Both the position numbers and the translations under genes were made by a program. The notes below the pieces were generated by a model. That model made no database searches, was not told the origin of the DNA, and was given only the letters and a program-made list of their open reading frames with translations. Source: Dokdonella sp041395345 (lineage in GTDB: Bacteria > Pseudomonadota > Gammaproteobacteria > Xanthomonadales > Rhodanobacteraceae). Taken from it: a stretch of DNA of 64,000 bases. Positions 10,054-18,433 of this stretch are shown here, piece by piece; positions within the stretch are counted from its first letter, which is position 1, and each line of letters opens with the position of its first letter. The stretch lies in the NCBI RefSeq assembly GCF_041395345.1, contig NZ_JAWLAR010000008.1, positions 62,001 to 126,000 on the forward strand, given 5' to 3'.

Positions 10054-10731
10054 ATGGTGCCCAAAGCAATACTTGTCGCCTGGAGTGGCGGCAAGGATTG
10101 CCTTATGGCACTGGAGCGCTTGCTCGCCGATCCGCAGTGGCGGGTAACGGGGTTGCTGACCACGATGGATCGCGCTGCCGACCGCGTCGCCATGCACGAT
10201 GTGCCGGTCGATCTGGTTCGTGCGCAAGCCGCTGCGCTTGGACTGCCGCTGACCGAAATGGCCATCGACTGGCCTGCTCCGAACGAGGCATACGAATCCG
10301 CCCTGGCCGCCGCGCTCGCCCATGCGCGCGCGGATTGCGCCGACCTTCGGCATGTGGCGTTTGGCGACCTGTTCCTTGCCGACCTGCGTACCTGGCGCGA
10401 GGACTCGCTGAGTCGACTTGGCTGGCAAGGTGTATTCCCGCTCTGGCACCGACCCACCCGCGAGCTGGCCGAATCATTCATCGGCCATGGCCATCGGGCG
10501 CTCGTCACGACGGTCGATCTCGAACAACTGGACGGTTCCTTCTGCGGTCGCGACTACGACAGCGAGTTCCTGGCCGACTTGCCCGCGTCGGTCGATCCCT
10601 GCGGGGAGAACGGCGAATTCCACACGTTCTGCCATGCCAGTCCCTTGTTCAGCCGGCCGCTGAAGCTGGAGATAGGCCTCTCGAGGACGAAGTCCGAGCG
10701 ATTCCGCTGCATGGATTTGCGCTTGCTCTGA
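10054..10731 (+). CDS. Dph6-like ATP-pyrophosphatase (adenine nucleotide alpha-hydrolase)
   Basis: The protein has 225 residues from the ATG at 10054; a GTG at 10051 directly before it is an alternative start. The N-terminal PP-loop SGGKDCLMAL (about 11-20) marks the N-type ATP-pyrophosphatase superfamily, and the overall layout with FGDLFLADLRTWRED and GRDYDSEFL and a C-terminal GENGEFHTF is that of the diphthine-ammonia ligase (DUF71) family. Eukaryotic and archaeal members amidate diphthine on EF2. Bacteria lack diphthamide, so the bacterial substrate is unknown. Its position directly behind typA, with no gap, suggests cotranscription, but a functional link to translation factors is only an inference. 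Confidence 0.85.
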   Translation: MVPKAILVAWSGGKDCLMALERLLADPQWRVTGLLTTMDRAADRVAMHDVPVDLVRAQAAALGLPLTEMAIDWPAPNEAYESALAAALAHARADCADLRHVAFGDLFLADLRTWREDSLSRLGWQGVFPLWHRPTRELAESFIGHGHRALVTTVDLEQLDGSFCGRDYDSEFLADLPASVDPCGENGEFHTFCHASPLFSRPLKLEIGLSRTKSERFRCMDLRLL

Positions 10732-10885
10732 GCAAGGCCACCACAGGAATTGCTGCCGCTGCGAGCGGAGCGCGTGTCCTGCACGGCATGCATAGGGGAT
10801 TCGCACGCATCCAGACGACGTCGCCCTTGATCCGTCTGCCATTTGCTGCCTACTCTGCGCTACCAACATTCAGTGGAGTTCGTGC

Positions 10886-11263
10886 ATGGCCGCCATCTAC
10901 CTTTGGATCAATGCGGTTCTCTACACACTGCTTGCGATCTGGTGCACGCTGATGCCGGCAAGAACCTCGCAGGCAGTCGGCTTTGTCGAGCTTTCGAACT
11001 CGGGGCAATCCGAATTTTCGGTGATCTACGGCGGCATGCAATTCGGCTTTGCCTTCCTGTTTGGCTGGGCGGCTCTGAGCGGCAACTACCGATTCGGCCT
11101 CGTCTTCGCCTTGTCGATCTACATCCCGATCCTGTTGTTCCGCATCGTCAGCCTCATGCGCTTCTGGCCGGTCTCGACGACCACGCTGGCGACCGGAGCA
11201 CTGGAAGTGATACTCACCGTTGCAGCACTTCTGCTCTGGTTCAACTCTCGCAGCATCGATTGA
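10886..11263 (+). CDS. Small membrane protein, DUF4345-like
   Basis: This 125-residue protein has four hydrophobic segments, beginning with YLWINAVLYTLLAIWCTLM and ending with TGALEVILTVAALLLWF. The pattern of a mid-protein SEFSVIYGGMQFGFAFLFGW segment resembles the DUF4345 family of four-helix inner-membrane proteins. No function is known for the family. It is preceded by 154 bases without a gene and followed by 162 bases before the DUF2878 gene on the same strand. Confidence 0.7.
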   Translation: MAAIYLWINAVLYTLLAIWCTLMPARTSQAVGFVELSNSGQSEFSVIYGGMQFGFAFLFGWAALSGNYRFGLVFALSIYIPILLFRIVSLMRFWPVSTTTLATGALEVILTVAALLLWFNSRSID

Positions 11264-11425
11264 ACGGTAATCGCGAAGGATTTTTCGAAGCCCTGCGCTC
11301 TCGTCGTTGTTGCCAATCGAGCTCGAATCCCGACTCCCGAGCAGATCGAAGCTGCGCCGAATCCGATACGCAGCAATGCATTGCATCAAGCAGAATTGAC
11401 ATGGCGAATACGGCATGAGGCCCGC

Positions 11426-11974
11426 ATGAAGACCTGGATCAATTTCATTGCCTTCCAAGTGGTCTGGTTCGCCGCCGTGCTCGGCGCCGCCTATGGCTAT
11501 GGCTGGGCAGGTCCCGTCGCGCTCGCCGGCTTCGCGGTCTACCACCTGCGCCCGGGCGTGCGTGAACGCGGTGACGTCAAGCTGATGGTTCTCGCCCTGC
11601 TGCTTGGCTTTGTTACCGACACGCTGATGGCGGCTTCGGGATTCTCGCGCTATGCCTCGGCGATTCCAGCGCCGCCACTGGCACCGTTCTGGATCCTTTC
11701 GCTCTGGGCCGGGTTCGCCCTCACCCTGAATCATTCGATGCAGTGGTTTACCCGGCGCCCGCTTCTGGCCGCGCCGCTGGCCGCCGTGTTCGGCCCGATC
11801 TCCTACTACGGCGCAGGCCGTGCCTGGGGAGCCGTGAGCATCGCCGAGCCGATCGGACTCGCGCTGGCTGTGCTTGCAGTCTGCTGGCTGATTTCAATGT
11901 CGATACTCTGCCTCGCAGCAGAACGGTTTTCGCGACCCGACCCCGAAACATCACCGCTGACGAGGATGCCATGA
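11426..11974 (+). CDS. DUF2878 family membrane protein
   Basis: The protein has 182 residues from the ATG at 11426, which follows GAGG; the frame is open further upstream but without coding character. It has five or six hydrophobic segments. The N-terminus INFIAFQVVWFAAVLGAAYG and the internal LLLGFVTDTLMAASG are typical of DUF2878, a family found next to cyclopropane-fatty-acid synthase-like genes in gammaproteobacteria. Its stop overlaps the start of the DUF1295 gene (ATGA), so the two are translationally coupled. It probably belongs to a membrane-lipid modification operon; its direct role is unknown. Confidence 0.85.
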   Translation: MKTWINFIAFQVVWFAAVLGAAYGYGWAGPVALAGFAVYHLRPGVRERGDVKLMVLALLLGFVTDTLMAASGFSRYASAIPAPPLAPFWILSLWAGFALTLNHSMQWFTRRPLLAAPLAAVFGPISYYGAGRAWGAVSIAEPIGLALAVLAVCWLISMSILCLAAERFSRPDPETSPLTRMP

Positions 11975-12762
11975 GCGGATTCACTCCTGTCGCAATCGTC
12001 TGGATCGTAGCCAGCGCCATCATGGTCTGCGGCTGGCTGTACCAGCGCCGCACGCGCAACGCGGGCATCGTCGATGCCCTCTGGTCGGCCTGCATGGGGG
12101 CCAGCGCCGTCTTCTATGCCCTGACTGGCAGCGGCGCAGTTCTTCCGCGCGTGCTGGTGGGCGCCATGGGCGCCATCTGGGGCCTGCGCCTCGCCGCGTA
12201 CATCTGGCACCGTGTCCTCCACGAAACCGAGGATGGCCGCTACGTCGCCCTGCGCGCACGCTGGAATGACGATCAGGGCAAGTTCCTGATCTTCTTCCTT
12301 GCCCAGGCTCTGTTCACGGCGATCTTTTCCCTGCCATTCTGGATTGCTGCGCACAATCCGGTCGCGGAATGGACGGTCTGGAGCGTTCTCGCCCTGTCGA
12401 TCTGGTTCATTGCCCTGCTCGGCGAATCGATTGCCGACCGCCAACTAGCGAAATTCCGCGCGGACCCTTCGAACAAGGGCAAGACTTGCCGCCAGGGCCT
12501 GTGGCGGACATCACGCCATCCGAACTACTTCTTCGAATGGCTGCACTGGTTTGCCTATGTGGCCCTGTCCGTCGGCACGGGCGCCGGCTGGGTGGTCGCC
12601 AGCCTGATCGGACCGGCCCTGATGCTGGGTACCCTCTACTGGGTCACCGGCATTCCGTACACGGAGAAGCAGGCCCTGCGATCGCGCGGTGACGACTACC
12701 GGGAATACCAGCGCACGACCAGTCCGCTGATTCCTTGGTTTCCGCGCAGTTCCGACTCCTAA
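11971..12762 (+). CDS. DUF1295 protein (steroid 5-alpha-reductase-like)
   Basis: This 263-residue polytopic membrane protein begins at the ATG overlapping the preceding stop codon. It has six to seven hydrophobic segments. The C-terminal signature GLWRTSRHPNYFFEWLHW (about 174-191) with RHPNYFFEW and GIPYTEKQALRSRGDDYREY is the DUF1295/5-alpha-reductase family signature, in which NADPH-dependent reduction or methyl transfer occurs at the membrane. Standing between DUF2878 and a CFA synthase-like methyltransferase gene, it likely acts on acyl chains of membrane lipids, for example reduction of a methylene intermediate. That reaction is inference. Confidence 0.9.
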   Translation: MSGFTPVAIVWIVASAIMVCGWLYQRRTRNAGIVDALWSACMGASAVFYALTGSGAVLPRVLVGAMGAIWGLRLAAYIWHRVLHETEDGRYVALRARWNDDQGKFLIFFLAQALFTAIFSLPFWIAAHNPVAEWTVWSVLALSIWFIALLGESIADRQLAKFRADPSNKGKTCRQGLWRTSRHPNYFFEWLHWFAYVALSVGTGAGWVVASLIGPALMLGTLYWVTGIPYTEKQALRSRGDDYREYQRTTSPLIPWFPRSSDS

Positions 12763-12819
12763 CCCGGACGCGGTCCGGACGGCGGCCAACACTTCATCGA
12801 TTCTTGCAGGCCACCCGAA

Positions 12820-13863
12820 ATGCATGAAGAAGACCTGCCCACCCGCTGGGCCGAGCGCGGATTGATCCCGGACTGGCTGCTGCGCATCGGCATCCGACGT
12901 CAGTGTGCTGCTCGTCTGGCCGAGGAAAAATCCGCCGGCATCGAGGCGACCTGCGAACGCCAGCGCGCACGCATCGAGGAATTGCGTGCCAGCCCCATCG
13001 CCATCGAGACCGATGCGGCCAATACCCAGCACTACGAACTTCCGGCAGCGTTCTTCGAACACTGTCTCGGCGCGCGCCTCAAGTACAGCGCGTGCTATTG
13101 GGACGAAACCACGTCTGACCTGGACGCTGCCGAGCTGCGCATGCTCGAGCTGTACGAAGAGCGCGCGCAACTTGCCGACGGCCAGACCATTCTGGAGCTC
13201 GGCTGCGGCTGGGGCTCGCTGACACTGTGGATGGCGGCCAGGTACCCGAATGCCAGGATCACGGCCGTATCGAACTCCGCCTCGCAACGTGAGTTCATCG
13301 AGGCACGCTGTCTCGAGCGCGGCTTGAGCAACGTCAAGCTGGTCACGATCGACGTCAACCAACTCAAGCGGGAAGAAAATGAGTTCGACCGGGTCGTCTC
13401 GATAGAAATGTTCGAGCACATGCGCAACTACGAGCACCTGCTGAAACGCATCGGATCCTGGCTCAAGCCGGGAGGCAAACTCTTCGTGCACATATTCTGC
13501 AACAGGAACCTGCTCTACCCGTTCGAGACCGCAGGCGAGAAGAACTGGATGGCTCGACACTTCTTTACCGGAGGCCTGATGCCTGCCGCGGACACGCTGA
13601 TGCATTTCCAGAACGATGTGACGCTTGAACAGCGCTGGCTGATTCCCGGCACGCACTATGAGAAAACCGCCAACGCCTGGCTGCGGAATCACGATCGCAA
13701 TCGAGACAATATTCTGGATGTACTTGCAGGAAGCTACGGACCAGAACAGGCCAGACTCTGGAATCAGCGCTGGCGCATGTTCTGGATGGCCTGCGCGGAG
13801 TTGTTCGGTCATGCGCACGGGGCGGAATGGATGGTGGCGCACTACCGTTTCCGGCGCCCATGA
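12820..13863 (+). CDS. Cyclopropane-fatty-acid-synthase-like SAM methyltransferase
   Basis: This 347-residue protein of the CFA/mycolic-acid synthase family uses S-adenosylmethionine to modify unsaturated acyl chains of phospholipids. The AdoMet-binding motif LELGCGWGSL is at about 125-134, preceded by the family stretch HYELPAAFFEHCLG and LKYSACYW (about 71-95). Downstream are SIEMFEHMRNYEHL and the C-terminal NQRWRMFWMACAELFG. The N-terminal region is short, so it is closer to the shorter CFA-like group linked to DUF1295 and DUF2878 genes than to E. coli Cfa. It lies 57 bases after the DUF1295 gene in the same direction. Confidence 0.92.
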   Translation: MHEEDLPTRWAERGLIPDWLLRIGIRRQCAARLAEEKSAGIEATCERQRARIEELRASPIAIETDAANTQHYELPAAFFEHCLGARLKYSACYWDETTSDLDAAELRMLELYEERAQLADGQTILELGCGWGSLTLWMAARYPNARITAVSNSASQREFIEARCLERGLSNVKLVTIDVNQLKREENEFDRVVSIEMFEHMRNYEHLLKRIGSWLKPGGKLFVHIFCNRNLLYPFETAGEKNWMARHFFTGGLMPAADTLMHFQNDVTLEQRWLIPGTHYEKTANAWLRNHDRNRDNILDVLAGSYGPEQARLWNQRWRMFWMACAELFGHAHGAEWMVAHYRFRRP

Positions 13864-14050
13864 ACCGGCGCGGACACGTGATGTAGCGAAGTGGGGACGG
13901 CGCAATTCCGATACGCGGCATGCGACTCCCACGAAGCATGCAGGAAGAAACCCGGCCGGCGACCCTTGCGAATTCTGTGGACAGGTGCAACCAACATGCC
14001 GTCGACGCTGATACCATCGAAGCTTGAGTCCTGAACTTTCCGGGCCTGAC

Positions 14051-15100
14051 ATGACCAACAAGACGTCTTCGCTCAAACCACTGGTTCTCCTGCTTGTCCT
14101 GACCGTTTCGTTCACTGCCTGGGGCAGCCTCAGGATTTGGGGCGACGTGTCTTCAATGCCCGCCGATACCCGAGTCGAAGAACTGGCTGAAGGCCAGTGG
14201 GTATGGATCCCGGATGCGGCGCCGCAAGGTCCGATCATGGTCGTTGTCAGCCTTTCCGAACAGAGGGCACACGTCTATCGAAACGGCGTGGAGATCGGAT
14301 ACTCGGACGTCAGCAGCGGCAAGAAGGGGCATGAAACACCCATCGGGGTATTCACTACCCTGCAGAAGGACCGCGACCACCATTCCAGCATCTACAACAA
14401 TGCATCGATGCCATACACGCAGCGTCTGACCTGGGGTGGCGTTGCATTGCACGCTGGAGGATTGCCGGGCTACCCGTCGTCGCATGGCTGCGTCCATTTG
14501 CCGACAAAGTTCGCGGAAGCATTGTTCGAGGCCAGCCCGCTCGGGATGACCGTCATCGTTTCGCGAGAAGGCGAGTCTCCAGCGCAAACCGTGCATCCAC
14601 TTGAAGTCTCTCCTTCGGCAGGTGCCCTCGCGGAAAGCGACGAGCAAGAAGGCTCGGCCACTCTCGAATACGAGTTGAGTCCATGGATGTCACAGCAAGG
14701 TCCGCTTTCAATCGTCTTGAGCACTTCGGACGAATATCTGGTCGTGATGCGGAACGGCATCGAAATCGGCAAGGCGAAGGTAAGGATCAAGAATGGAGAA
14801 CCTCTCAAGGGAACCCATGTCTACGTGGCGCACAAGCCGGTAGCGGGCGAAGAGACACCCGAAGGTTCGCCCCACGCGCGCTGGATGGCCGTTGCAGTAA
14901 CCGGTCACGAAGAGGAAGCCGGCCAGGTGCTTTCGCCGACACAGCTCTCGAGAATTGAAATGCCCGGCCGCTTTCGACGCGAGATCCAGGGCATGATCGA
15001 GGCTGGAACCACCCTCGTGGTCACCGAGTCGGCTATCACGCCGCATTCGACGGGAATGGAACTGGCTGTGGTCAGCGACAGGAGCCCTGAAGAAACCTGA
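14051..15100 (+). CDS. L,D-transpeptidase with a degenerate second YkuD-like repeat
   Basis: The protein has 349 residues from the ATG at 14051; a TTG at 14024 is a less likely start. An N-terminal signal segment (LVLLLVLTVSFTAWG) is followed by a YkuD domain (about 55-180). It starts GPIMVVVSLSEQRAHVYRNG and contains the active-site stretch SHGCVHLP with Cys147 and a preceding His in GGVALHAGG. Such enzymes cross-link peptidoglycan stem peptides or attach proteins to it in the periplasm. From about residue 215 a second copy begins (GPLSIVLSTSDEYLVVMRNG) that keeps the strand pattern and the final TTLVVTES strand but has lost the His and the Ser-His-Gly-Cys motif. The next gene also encodes a transpeptidase. 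Confidence 0.88.
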   Translation: MTNKTSSLKPLVLLLVLTVSFTAWGSLRIWGDVSSMPADTRVEELAEGQWVWIPDAAPQGPIMVVVSLSEQRAHVYRNGVEIGYSDVSSGKKGHETPIGVFTTLQKDRDHHSSIYNNASMPYTQRLTWGGVALHAGGLPGYPSSHGCVHLPTKFAEALFEASPLGMTVIVSREGESPAQTVHPLEVSPSAGALAESDEQEGSATLEYELSPWMSQQGPLSIVLSTSDEYLVVMRNGIEIGKAKVRIKNGEPLKGTHVYVAHKPVAGEETPEGSPHARWMAVAVTGHEEEAGQVLSPTQLSRIEMPGRFRREIQGMIEAGTTLVVTESAITPHSTGMELAVVSDRSPEET

Positions 15101-15353
15101 TCCGGGCCAGATGTGGAATCGAAAGCGGTTTGGGCCCGCGGTAGCCGAATACAGGCCAGGGCCATCCGGCGCCATCCCGGGCTGTCGTGAAGCGCCTGAT
15201 CGATGATCAAGTGCCGATTCCGTCACGTCTCCTGCACGCAAGGGCTTGAAAAGTGGCCGTTGCGCAATCAGTTCCCCGGACGCTGGCGTCCCGTTCAGGT
15301 TTGATGTGACGACCATTCGCTATTCTCTTCCGGATCCTGCCTTGACCTCAGCC

Positions 15354-16112
15354 ATGCACAAGTTCTTCTCCAGCCTGATCCTGATTGCTGCATCCGTGGC
15401 TCATGCGCAGACCGATGACGGCCTGGTTTTGCGCTTGTCGCGACTGGCTCCCGAGGCGAATCCCAGCGTCATTTCGCTGGGCGTGCGGGCTGCGCATTGC
15501 GCGGCCAGTCACGAAAGCGAGCACGCCAGGACGGTTGCGATCATCGACTACTCCAAGCCATCCACCGAGGTGCGCATGTGGGTGTTCGACCTGGCCAGCG
15601 AGAAATTGTTGTACGCCGAGCGCGTTTCGCACGGACAGGGTTCCGGCGACAACTTCATGACGCGATATTCGAATCGCTCGGGCAGCCACCAGACCAGCAT
15701 TGGTCTGTTCCGTACCGGCGATGAGTACCATGGCAAGAACGGCTACTCGATGCGCCTGCACGGGCTGGATTCCGGCTACAACGACAAGGCCTACGAACGA
15801 GCCATCGTCGTGCATGGCGCACCGTACGTAAGCGACAGCGCGGTCAAGCAGCTCGGACGCCTCGGACGCAGTTGGGGATGTCCTGCGGTTCGTCTGGAAG
15901 TCGCCAACAAGCTCATCGACGACCTCAAGGGTGGCAACTACCTGTTCGCCTACTATCCGGATGAGAAATGGCTGGCGGAGTCACCCTGGTTCGACTGCGA
16001 ATCTTCCGAGGATGCCCGTCGAACCGTCCATTCCGGGCTTCTGGTGCCGGTCGACGAAGCCATCGCGGGCGAACCCGCAGAAAACGCCGCAATCATGCGT
16101 CCCAGCTCCTGA
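15354..16112 (+). CDS. Periplasmic murein L,D-transpeptidase catalytic-domain protein (YkuD_2)
   Basis: The protein has 252 residues from the ATG at 15354, which gives a clean signal peptide (FFSSLILIAASVAHAQ). The domain is the YkuD_2 type: VAIIDYSKPSTEVRMWVFDL at the start, KNGYSMRLHGLDSGYND, IVVHGAPYVS with the catalytic His, and LGRSWGCPAVR with the catalytic Cys. It probably cuts or re-forms L,D bonds in peptidoglycan. It is close to but distinct from the preceding YkuD protein, from which it is separated by 253 bases without a gene. The C-terminal 40 residues are not conserved in the family as I know it. Confidence 0.9.
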   Translation: MHKFFSSLILIAASVAHAQTDDGLVLRLSRLAPEANPSVISLGVRAAHCAASHESEHARTVAIIDYSKPSTEVRMWVFDLASEKLLYAERVSHGQGSGDNFMTRYSNRSGSHQTSIGLFRTGDEYHGKNGYSMRLHGLDSGYNDKAYERAIVVHGAPYVSDSAVKQLGRLGRSWGCPAVRLEVANKLIDDLKGGNYLFAYYPDEKWLAESPWFDCESSEDARRTVHSGLLVPVDEAIAGEPAENAAIMRPSS

Positions 16113-16153
16113 GCTGACGCATCACGAACGCGACGCGCGTATCGCACCGGCGA

Positions 16154-16516
16154 CTATTCGGCCAGCCATTCCCTCGCTGCGGCCAGCCCGGCCTGGTCGA
16201 ACACACGGACCTGACCTGGCATGGCAAAGCCGAACGACTTCACCGACCAGCGTATCCAGTCGACGTCGGTGACCACGGCAATTTTCTTCCACGAAGCAAG
16301 ATGCCGAAAACCGACCTTGGCATCGTCCCACATCGCTTCGAATTCGTATTTCTCGAATTCCGGCGTGATGTGGTAAAGCAGGCCGATCTTCTGGCCACCG
16401 GCAGTCGCGGCATCGACGGCCGGCATCAACACCTTCTCGTAGTCCTCGGCGGAAACCTTTCCGGATAGCTCGAATCCGATGACATGTTCGGGAAGTCCGG
16501 CTATGAGCTTGATCAT
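16154..16516 (-). CDS. SpoIIAA-like STAS protein
   Basis: The protein has 120 residues from the ATG at 16516, which has a perfect GGAGG upstream; the longer frame to 16726 lacks coding character. The sequence begins with IAGLPEHVIGFELSGKVSAEDY and ends with KIAVVTDVDWIRWSVKSFG and GQVRVFDQAGLAAAREWL, which is the SpoIIAA-like/DUF3478 STAS fold. Proteins of this family bind small lipophilic ligands or act as anti-anti-sigma-like switches; the ligand here is unknown. It is a single-gene unit, converging on the transpeptidase gene. Confidence 0.85.
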   Translation of the reverse strand: MIKLIAGLPEHVIGFELSGKVSAEDYEKVLMPAVDAATAGGQKIGLLYHITPEFEKYEFEAMWDDAKVGFRHLASWKKIAVVTDVDWIRWSVKSFGFAMPGQVRVFDQAGLAAAREWLAE

Positions 16517-16797
16517 TTCGCCCTCCAATTTGTCGGGAATCGGACCGCACATCTCGTGTCCAGTGCGCTCCACGCGGTCCGTACCATTCCAAACGGCACC
16601 GTGGCACACAGGCTTTTGACAACCGCATGCACGTTTTGTTCTGACTGTGTGCAGTCGCGGGCGCGCATGTCCACATGCCTGCACAGGAAGCTCTGGCCGC
16701 GGCATTCCTGCCGCTGTCGGGTTCACCCTTGGGCGACGCGGAAACTTTCAGCGTGCGGGCGCGGTCCCTTGGTGATCCACGACAGGGGAATGCCGTC

Positions 16798-17472
16798 ATG
16801 AAAACCTGGCTACGAAACAATCGCGGCGTACTGATATTCATCGTCTGCCTGGGTCTGTTCCGCACCGCCGTGGCTGACTGGAACCCCGTTCCGACCGGTT
16901 CCATGCGGCCTACCATCCTCGAAGGCGACGTCGTGCTCGTGAACCGTCTTGCCTATGACCTCAAGGTACCGCTGACCGATTTCTCGCTGGCCAGGCTGGG
17001 CGAACCGCAAAGAGGCGATATCGCCACTTTCAGTTCTCCGAAAGACGGTACGCGACTGATCAAGCGTATCGTCGGATTGCCCGGCGACACGATCGAGATT
17101 CGCGACAACACGCTGCTGGTGAACGGTCAACCTGCCAGTTACTCGAACCTCGATTACGTGACTGAACAACCTCGCCCCGGTGTCTATGTCAAGGCCACCC
17201 GCGTGACCGAGCAGGTGATCGGCAGCCGGCGAGAGGTTCAGTTCTTTTCGCCTGCAGGCCCGGCCTCTTCGTTTGGACCCGTGCAGGTGCCCAACGGCGA
17301 ATATTTCATGATGGGCGATAACCGCAACAACAGTGAAGACTCGAGATACATCGGTTTCGTGCCTCGCGAAAACCTGATCGGGCGCGCGGGCCGCATTCTC
17401 GTATCGGCAGACATCAAACGGGACTGGAGTCCTCGCCCGGAGCGGACGTTCAGCCGGCTGAATCCCGAGTAG
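16798..17472 (+). CDS. lepB: Signal peptidase I
   Basis: The protein has 224 residues from the ATG at 16798. One N-terminal membrane anchor (VLIFIVCLGLFRTAVA) precedes the periplasmic catalytic domain. Catalytic Ser35 lies in PVPTGSMRPTI and catalytic Lys89 in GTRLIKRIVGLPGD; box E is MMGDNRNNSEDSRYIGFV. It removes signal peptides from exported proteins. It has a single transmembrane anchor rather than the two of E. coli LepB, and it is not in the usual lepA-lepB-rnc cluster, so it may be an additional paralogue in this genome. It overlaps in the 5' region with the divergent STAS gene's upstream zone only. Confidence 0.94.
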   Translation: MKTWLRNNRGVLIFIVCLGLFRTAVADWNPVPTGSMRPTILEGDVVLVNRLAYDLKVPLTDFSLARLGEPQRGDIATFSSPKDGTRLIKRIVGLPGDTIEIRDNTLLVNGQPASYSNLDYVTEQPRPGVYVKATRVTEQVIGSRREVQFFSPAGPASSFGPVQVPNGEYFMMGDNRNNSEDSRYIGFVPRENLIGRAGRILVSADIKRDWSPRPERTFSRLNPE

Positions 17473-17711
17473 CGATATGCGAGGCAAAGCTTCGGCGCAA
17501 TGAATGTGGCATCGGTTTTGACGATCTGCTATTAATTGCCTCGCTCGCGCTGGTCGATTCATTGCACTTCTTGCGCAACTGGTGCGCAGAGCTTTTCCTT
17601 CTGGCGATCGAGCACATGCAGGTTGGCGCGTACCAGCCTTCCTCGGTCCAGCAGCGATTGTGACGGTCCTGCACCGGAGCGATCGTTCAAAATCCAAGGG
17701 AATCGCAAACC

Positions 17712-18389
17712 ATGAAACTCGTTATTCAAAACGCTGTTTTCGGCGGCATCGTACTGCTTGTCATGGGCTGGTCATCGACTGCGCTGGCCGACTACAAGAT
17801 CACCTGCGAGAGCAAGGGCAACCGCCACAACACCTGTCGCTTGAACCAGGCCGGCTATGTGACTCTATCCAGACAATTGTCGGGATCAAGCTGCCGACAG
17901 GGGCGCGACTGGGATTACGATCGCCGCGAAATCTGGGTCGACGATGGCTGTCGGGCCGAGTTCAAGGTCCACACCTACGGCAACAGCGGCGGAAGCAGCA
18001 GTAGCAGCAACAAGACCGCAACGGCAGCAGGCGTCATCGTCGGTGCGGCTCTGCTCGGCGCGCTGATCAGCAACTCCAAGCACAAGGACGACGCAAGATA
18101 TTCGGATGACAACTACTACGGCGGTCAGCACACCTCATACGTGCCGGGCTGGATGGTGGGCACGTTCGAAGGCTACAACTCGATGTATGGCGTTTCGGTC
18201 ACCCTCGATATCAGTCCCGATGGCCAGGTCCTGGTCAACTCCGAAGGCAATCAGTTCAATGCATGGATCAATGATGGCCGACTGCACACGGACGATGCGG
18301 TTTTCAACCTCGACCAGGTCAACGGCGGCTTCATCACTTCACAAGTGGGTGATCGCGCCAATGAGGTCCGCTATCGACGAGTCCGCTGA
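17712..18389 (+). CDS. Secreted DUF3011 protein
   Basis: This 225-residue protein has a signal peptide (FGGIVLLVMGWSSTALA). The mature N-terminus is a DUF3011 domain with paired cysteines (ITCESKGNRHNTC and SSCRQGRDWDYDRREIWVDDGCRAEF). A serine-rich linker (GGSSSSSNKT) leads to a glycine/alanine hydrophobic segment (AGVIVGAALLGALIS), then a C-terminal domain of about 85 residues with a beta-strand pattern (VSVTLDISPDGQVLVNSEG). The domain family is common in Xanthomonadales and of unknown function; cell-envelope location is likely. Confidence 0.85.
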   Translation: MKLVIQNAVFGGIVLLVMGWSSTALADYKITCESKGNRHNTCRLNQAGYVTLSRQLSGSSCRQGRDWDYDRREIWVDDGCRAEFKVHTYGNSGGSSSSSNKTATAAGVIVGAALLGALISNSKHKDDARYSDDNYYGGQHTSYVPGWMVGTFEGYNSMYGVSVTLDISPDGQVLVNSEGNQFNAWINDGRLHTDDAVFNLDQVNGGFITSQVGDRANEVRYRRVR

Positions 18390-18401
18390 GTCGGATTCAG
18401 G

Positions 18402-18424
18402 GTGGCGCCCCGTACGGGCGCCAC
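18402..18424 (+). terminator. GC-rich hairpin after the DUF3011 gene
   Basis: A nine-base-pair stem GTGGCGCCC / GGGCGCCAC closes a CGTAC loop, 13 bases after the stop codon. There is no T-tract behind it, so it is at best a weak intrinsic terminator or a pause or RNA-stability element. It lies just before the lytic transglycosylase gene. Confidence 0.4.
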
Positions 18425-18433
18425 ACCCCCTCG

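Noticed and set aside
8125..10449. 774-codon minus-strand frame opposite typA and the ATP-PPase gene
   Set aside because: It lies opposite two clearly recognised genes and has no family motifs; long antisense frames are expected in GC-rich coding DNA.
12511..14238. 575-codon minus-strand frame opposite DUF1295 and CFA-like genes
   Set aside because: It spans two genes and the spacer between them, and has no recognisable domain.
16675..16797. Longer start for signal peptidase I
   Set aside because: It would put 41 unrelated residues before the membrane anchor; the ATG at 16798 fits the family.
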